Origin: Arthrobacter sp. Leaf69
Lineage (GTDB): Bacteria; Actinomycetota; Actinomycetes; Actinomycetales; Micrococcaceae
Length of the DNA stretch: 64,000 bases
NCBI RefSeq assembly: GCF_001422645.1
Contig: NZ_LMLR01000012.1
Span: 162,451-226,450 of the forward strand
Reading direction: 5' to 3'
Shown: piece after piece, positions 61,701 through 64,000 of the stretch
Position numbering within the stretch: the stretch's first letter is position 1
How the letters are laid out: each line of letters begins with the position of its first letter
Notes under the pieces: model-generated
Told to the model about the DNA's origin: nothing
Databases searched by the model: none
Seen by the model: the letters and a program-made list of their open reading frames with translations, nothing else
Position numbers and translations under genes: made by a program

Positions 61701-62312
61701 TCAGGGCTTCGGCGCCGGGGACTTGGCTGCCGACACGAAGTTCCGGATCCTGGCCAGGTCCTTGACCCCGCGGGAGGACTCGACGCCGGAGGAGACGTCC
61801 ACCCCCCACGCGCCGGCCTGCAACCCGGCGTCGGCGACGTTGGCGGGATCGAGCCCGCCGGCGAGCAGCCACTTGCGCCCCTCCAGTCCCTTGGCGCGCA
61901 CCGAGGCGTAGTCCCAGGCCTCGCCGGAGCCTGGCACCGCGGCGTCGATCAGGAGCAGGTCCTCGCCCCAGTCCGCAAACGCGTCGGGCGCGGCGGACAT
62001 GGTGACGGCCCGGATGAGTTTCAACCCGGCGTCGTGCACGGTATCCACGTCCTCCGGCGTGCGGTCGCCGTGGAGCTGAACCCAACCGAGCCCGGCTTCA
62101 CGGGCGACGACGACGGCGTCCGCCGCCGCCTCGTGCCGGAAGACGCCGACGGCGGGGAGGCCGGCCGGGACGTGGGCCAGGAGCTCCCGGGCCTGCGCCG
62201 GAGTCACTTCGCGGGGGCTGCGGGTCAGGACGAAGCCGACGGCGTCCGCCCCGGCCTCCGCGGCGGTCCGCACCGACTCCGGGGTGCTCAGCCCGCATAC
62301 CTTGACGAACAT
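61701..62312 (-). CDS. trpF: Phosphoribosylanthranilate isomerase
   Basis: A 203-residue TIM-barrel enzyme of tryptophan synthesis. VKVCGLSTPESV carries the catalytic Cys, AVGFVLTRSPREVTPAQA and WVQLHGDRTPEDVD the phosphate- and substrate-binding loops, and WLLAGGLDPANVADA and GVDVSSGVESSRGVKD end the barrel with the catalytic Asp. The ATG at 62312 has AAGGAG five bases upstream. It stands alone, away from other trp genes, as is common in actinobacteria. Confidence 0.92.
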   Translation of the reverse strand: MFVKVCGLSTPESVRTAAEAGADAVGFVLTRSPREVTPAQARELLAHVPAGLPAVGVFRHEAAADAVVVAREAGLGWVQLHGDRTPEDVDTVHDAGLKLIRAVTMSAAPDAFADWGEDLLLIDAAVPGSGEAWDYASVRAKGLEGRKWLLAGGLDPANVADAGLQAGAWGVDVSSGVESSRGVKDLARIRNFVSAAKSPAPKP

Positions 62313-62404
62313 TCGGCTCCTTCTGGTGTGTTTCCTACTTCTGTCTCCGACGTTTCTGCCTCCGACCGTAGCAAGGACCGAGGCCTGCCGGCTTGCCCGG
62401 CCCG

Positions 62405-62461
62405 CGAGGTGAGACTTCGCGCCCATGTTTGCCGGGAGCATGGGCGCGAAGTCTCACCTCG
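62405..62461. repeat. Perfect 23-bp inverted repeat in the trpF-hutD divergent region
   Basis: Bases 62405-62427 and 62439-62461 are exact reverse complements, separated by 11 bases. The arms contain GTGAGACTTCGCGCC. Both flanking genes are transcribed away from it, so it cannot be their terminator. The strength and length suggest a mobile palindromic unit (REP/MITE-like) or a very strong operator. Confidence 0.8.
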
Positions 62462-62491
62462 GCGCTCGTGGCCGGCGGATAGGGTGGAGGG

Positions 62492-63154
62492 ATGGAAATC
62501 ATCCGCTATGCCGAGCTGAAAGCCCAACCCTGGCGCAACGGCGGCGGGGTGACCCGCGAGGTGGCCAGCCATCCTGCGGGCGCATCTTCCGCGCCCGGCA
62601 CAGGAGACGGAGGCTGGGACTGGCGCGTGAGCATCGCCGAAGTGTCCAAAGCGGGCGACTTCTCGGCGTTCCCCGGCATGGACCGCGTCCTCACGGTGGT
62701 GGAAGGTGAATTGCTGCTGCTGAGCGTCGATGGCGCCGAGCACCCGCTAGAGAAATACCGTCCGTTCCGGTTCTCCGGCGAAGCCGCTGCGGCCGGTTCA
62801 CTTCCCACCGGCGACATCCGGGACCTCAACGTCATCACCCGCAACGGCGTGTTCAAGGGCTACACCTCCATCATCGAACTCTCCAAGAAGCGGGCGCATC
62901 CCGTGTTCGGCGGCCAGCTGGGGATTCTGCTGCAGGGCCAAGCGGCGGTCACCCCCGGCACAGCCGGAGCCGGTCAGGCCGGCGTCGAACCCGCCGACGC
63001 CGCACCGGCCGGAACAGCCGGCGCGGCTGGAACCCCGGACGGGCCGACGACGCTGGCCCGCTATGACGCCGTCGTGGGTTCCGATACGGACACTCCGGAG
63101 ATCCTGGGCCGCGGCTTCCTGGCCGTCGTGTCGATCGACCCGGTCAGCGACTAA
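62492..63154 (+). CDS. HutD/Ves family protein
   Basis: 220 residues of the HutD/Ves cupin family. LKAQPWRNGGGVTREVASHP and WDWRVSIAEVSKAGDFSAFPGMDR are near-invariant in the family, and RPFRFSGE and DLNVITRNG follow. HutD is often linked to histidine use in other bacteria, but its role is unresolved and no hut genes are nearby. A Gly/Ala-rich insert of about 45 residues precedes the C-terminal strand. TAGGGT (62480-62485) lies six bases before ATG. Confidence 0.85.
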   Translation: MEIIRYAELKAQPWRNGGGVTREVASHPAGASSAPGTGDGGWDWRVSIAEVSKAGDFSAFPGMDRVLTVVEGELLLLSVDGAEHPLEKYRPFRFSGEAAAAGSLPTGDIRDLNVITRNGVFKGYTSIIELSKKRAHPVFGGQLGILLQGQAAVTPGTAGAGQAGVEPADAAPAGTAGAAGTPDGPTTLARYDAVVGSDTDTPEILGRGFLAVVSIDPVSD

Positions 63155-63978
63155 CCCTCCGCAGCTTTCACCCGCGTTCCGCCGATTCCCACTGAATCCT
63201 GCGACAGGCGTTGCGCGAGCCAGATCGGCACAATCGACACGACGATCAGGACGACGGCCACGACGTTGACCACCGGCGCCTGGTTGGGCCGGAAGAGGTT
63301 CTGCAGGATCCAGATCGGCAGGGTGGTGTCGCCGGCGCCGATGGTGAACGTGGTGACGATGATCTCGTCGAAACTCAGCGCGAAGGCCAGCAGCCCGCCG
63401 GCCAGCAGGGCGGAGCGCAGCTGCGGGAACGTGACCAGCCGGAACGTGGTGAACACACCGGCGCCAAGATCGGCGGACGCCTCCTCCAGGCCTGCGTGCA
63501 TTCGGCGCAGCCGCGCAATGACGTTGTTGAACACGGTCACCATGCAGAAGGTGGCGTGCGCGATCACCACCGTCCACATGCTCAGCGAGACCCCCAGGAT
63601 GGTGGTGAACATGTTGTTCAAGGCGATGCCGGTCACGATGCCGGGCAGCGCGATCGGCAGGATCACGAGCAGGCTGATGACGTCCCGGCCGAAGAATTTG
63701 TAGCGCAGCAGGGCCAGCGCCAGGAGCGTGCCCAGCACCAGCGAAATGACGGTCGACACCGCCGCCACCCACAGCGAGGAAACCACGGCCTCGCGGACGC
63801 CGGTGGAATCCAAGGCCCGACCCCACCACTCCAGGGTGAACCCCTGCGGCGGCCAGCCGAAGGTCCGGTCCGCGTTGAAGGAGTTCACCACCACCAGCAG
63901 CAGCGGGACATAGATGAAGAGGAAGACAAGCGCGGTGACGACGCCCAGGATGACTTTGGCACTTCGGGAAAGTCTCAT
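63151..63978 (-). CDS. ABC transporter permease, PotC-like (spermidine/putrescine type)
   Basis: 275 residues with six TM helices. It starts VILGVVTALVFLFIYVPLLLVVVNSFN and has the inner-membrane EAA-like loop ASADLGAGVFTTFRLVTFPQL followed by ALSFDEIIVTTFTIG, a combination typical of PotC. It would be one of two permeases for polyamines or a similar solute. The partner permease, ATPase and binding protein should lie upstream, beyond the window's right edge. GGAG precedes ATG. The 3' end overlaps hutD by 4 bp. Confidence 0.88.
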   Translation of the reverse strand: MRLSRSAKVILGVVTALVFLFIYVPLLLVVVNSFNADRTFGWPPQGFTLEWWGRALDSTGVREAVVSSLWVAAVSTVISLVLGTLLALALLRYKFFGRDVISLLVILPIALPGIVTGIALNNMFTTILGVSLSMWTVVIAHATFCMVTVFNNVIARLRRMHAGLEEASADLGAGVFTTFRLVTFPQLRSALLAGGLLAFALSFDEIIVTTFTIGAGDTTLPIWILQNLFRPNQAPVVNVVAVVLIVVSIVPIWLAQRLSQDSVGIGGTRVKAAEG

Positions 63979-64000
63979 GGTGCTCCTGCCGCCTGTTCCG

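Overview
The window is 64 kb of chromosome from a high-GC Gram-positive bacterium. Codon use is strongly GC-ending, starts are often GTG or TTG, and many genes look leaderless with a -10 hexamer six bases before the start codon. Several genes are actinobacterial hallmarks: a homodimeric-type AceE, DUF3073, a HAIR box at clpB and a LigD-type polymerase. Gene content (uricase, fused xanthine dehydrogenase, two NCS2 permeases) fits a soil Micrococcaceae member such as Arthrobacter or Pseudarthrobacter. That genus call is inference from family knowledge, not from a search.

Region 1 (1-9226, mixed): the 3' end of aceE, a MobA-like nucleotidyltransferase, a uracil-DNA glycosylase-like gene, DUF488 and an aldo/keto reductase. 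A minus-strand xanthine dehydrogenase operon then follows (XdhC-like maturation factor, FAD subunit, fused FeS/molybdenum subunit, reductase). Region 2 (9394-18511): purine entry, with a guanine/hypoxanthine-type NCS2 permease, guanine deaminase, an 8-oxoguanine deaminase-like amidohydrolase, a stand-alone LigD-type polymerase, an unrecognised 55-residue gene, uricase behind a leader that carries an intrinsic terminator, a second NCS2 permease and an IclR regulator. Region 3 (18730-31632): disposal of ureides and glyoxylate, with malic enzyme, malate synthase, a DUF6986 protein, (S)-ureidoglycine aminohydrolase, hydroxypyruvate isomerase, tartronate semialdehyde reductase, glyoxylate carboligase, glycerate kinase, allantoinase and an orphan winged-helix protein. 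Together regions 1-3 take guanine, xanthine and urate to glycerate and malate. HIU hydrolase, OHCU decarboxylase, the allantoate-hydrolysing enzyme and ureidoglycolate lyase are not in the window.

Region 4 (31702-42839): housekeeping, with Bcp peroxiredoxin, a nonsense-disrupted AbiEi-antitoxin-like gene, a methyltransferase, purF-purM, a VOC protein, DUF3073, a septum-formation-like membrane protein and clpB. Region 5 (43076-48379): a LacI-MFS-SDR-BKACE-glycerate kinase cluster that matches the logic of oxidative 2-deoxyribonate catabolism. Region 6 (48744-64000): an AhpD-like protein, molybdate uptake (modABC with an HTH-TOBE regulator, a plausible molybdenum supply for xanthine dehydrogenase), then assorted hydrolases, SRPBCC proteins, small membrane proteins, trpF, HutD and the first gene of a polyamine-type ABC transporter that runs off the window.

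The strongest non-coding signals are: (a) a 15-bp TTCC-N7-GGAA type palindrome, often doubled at exactly 21 bp, in front of at least five purine/ureide transcription units; (b) a structured leader with an intrinsic terminator ahead of uricase; (c) an array of GGACATGTCC-centred repeats; (d) a perfect 23-bp inverted repeat upstream of trpF/hutD; (e) a family of REP-like palindromes. No tRNA, rRNA, CRISPR array or insertion sequence was recognised.
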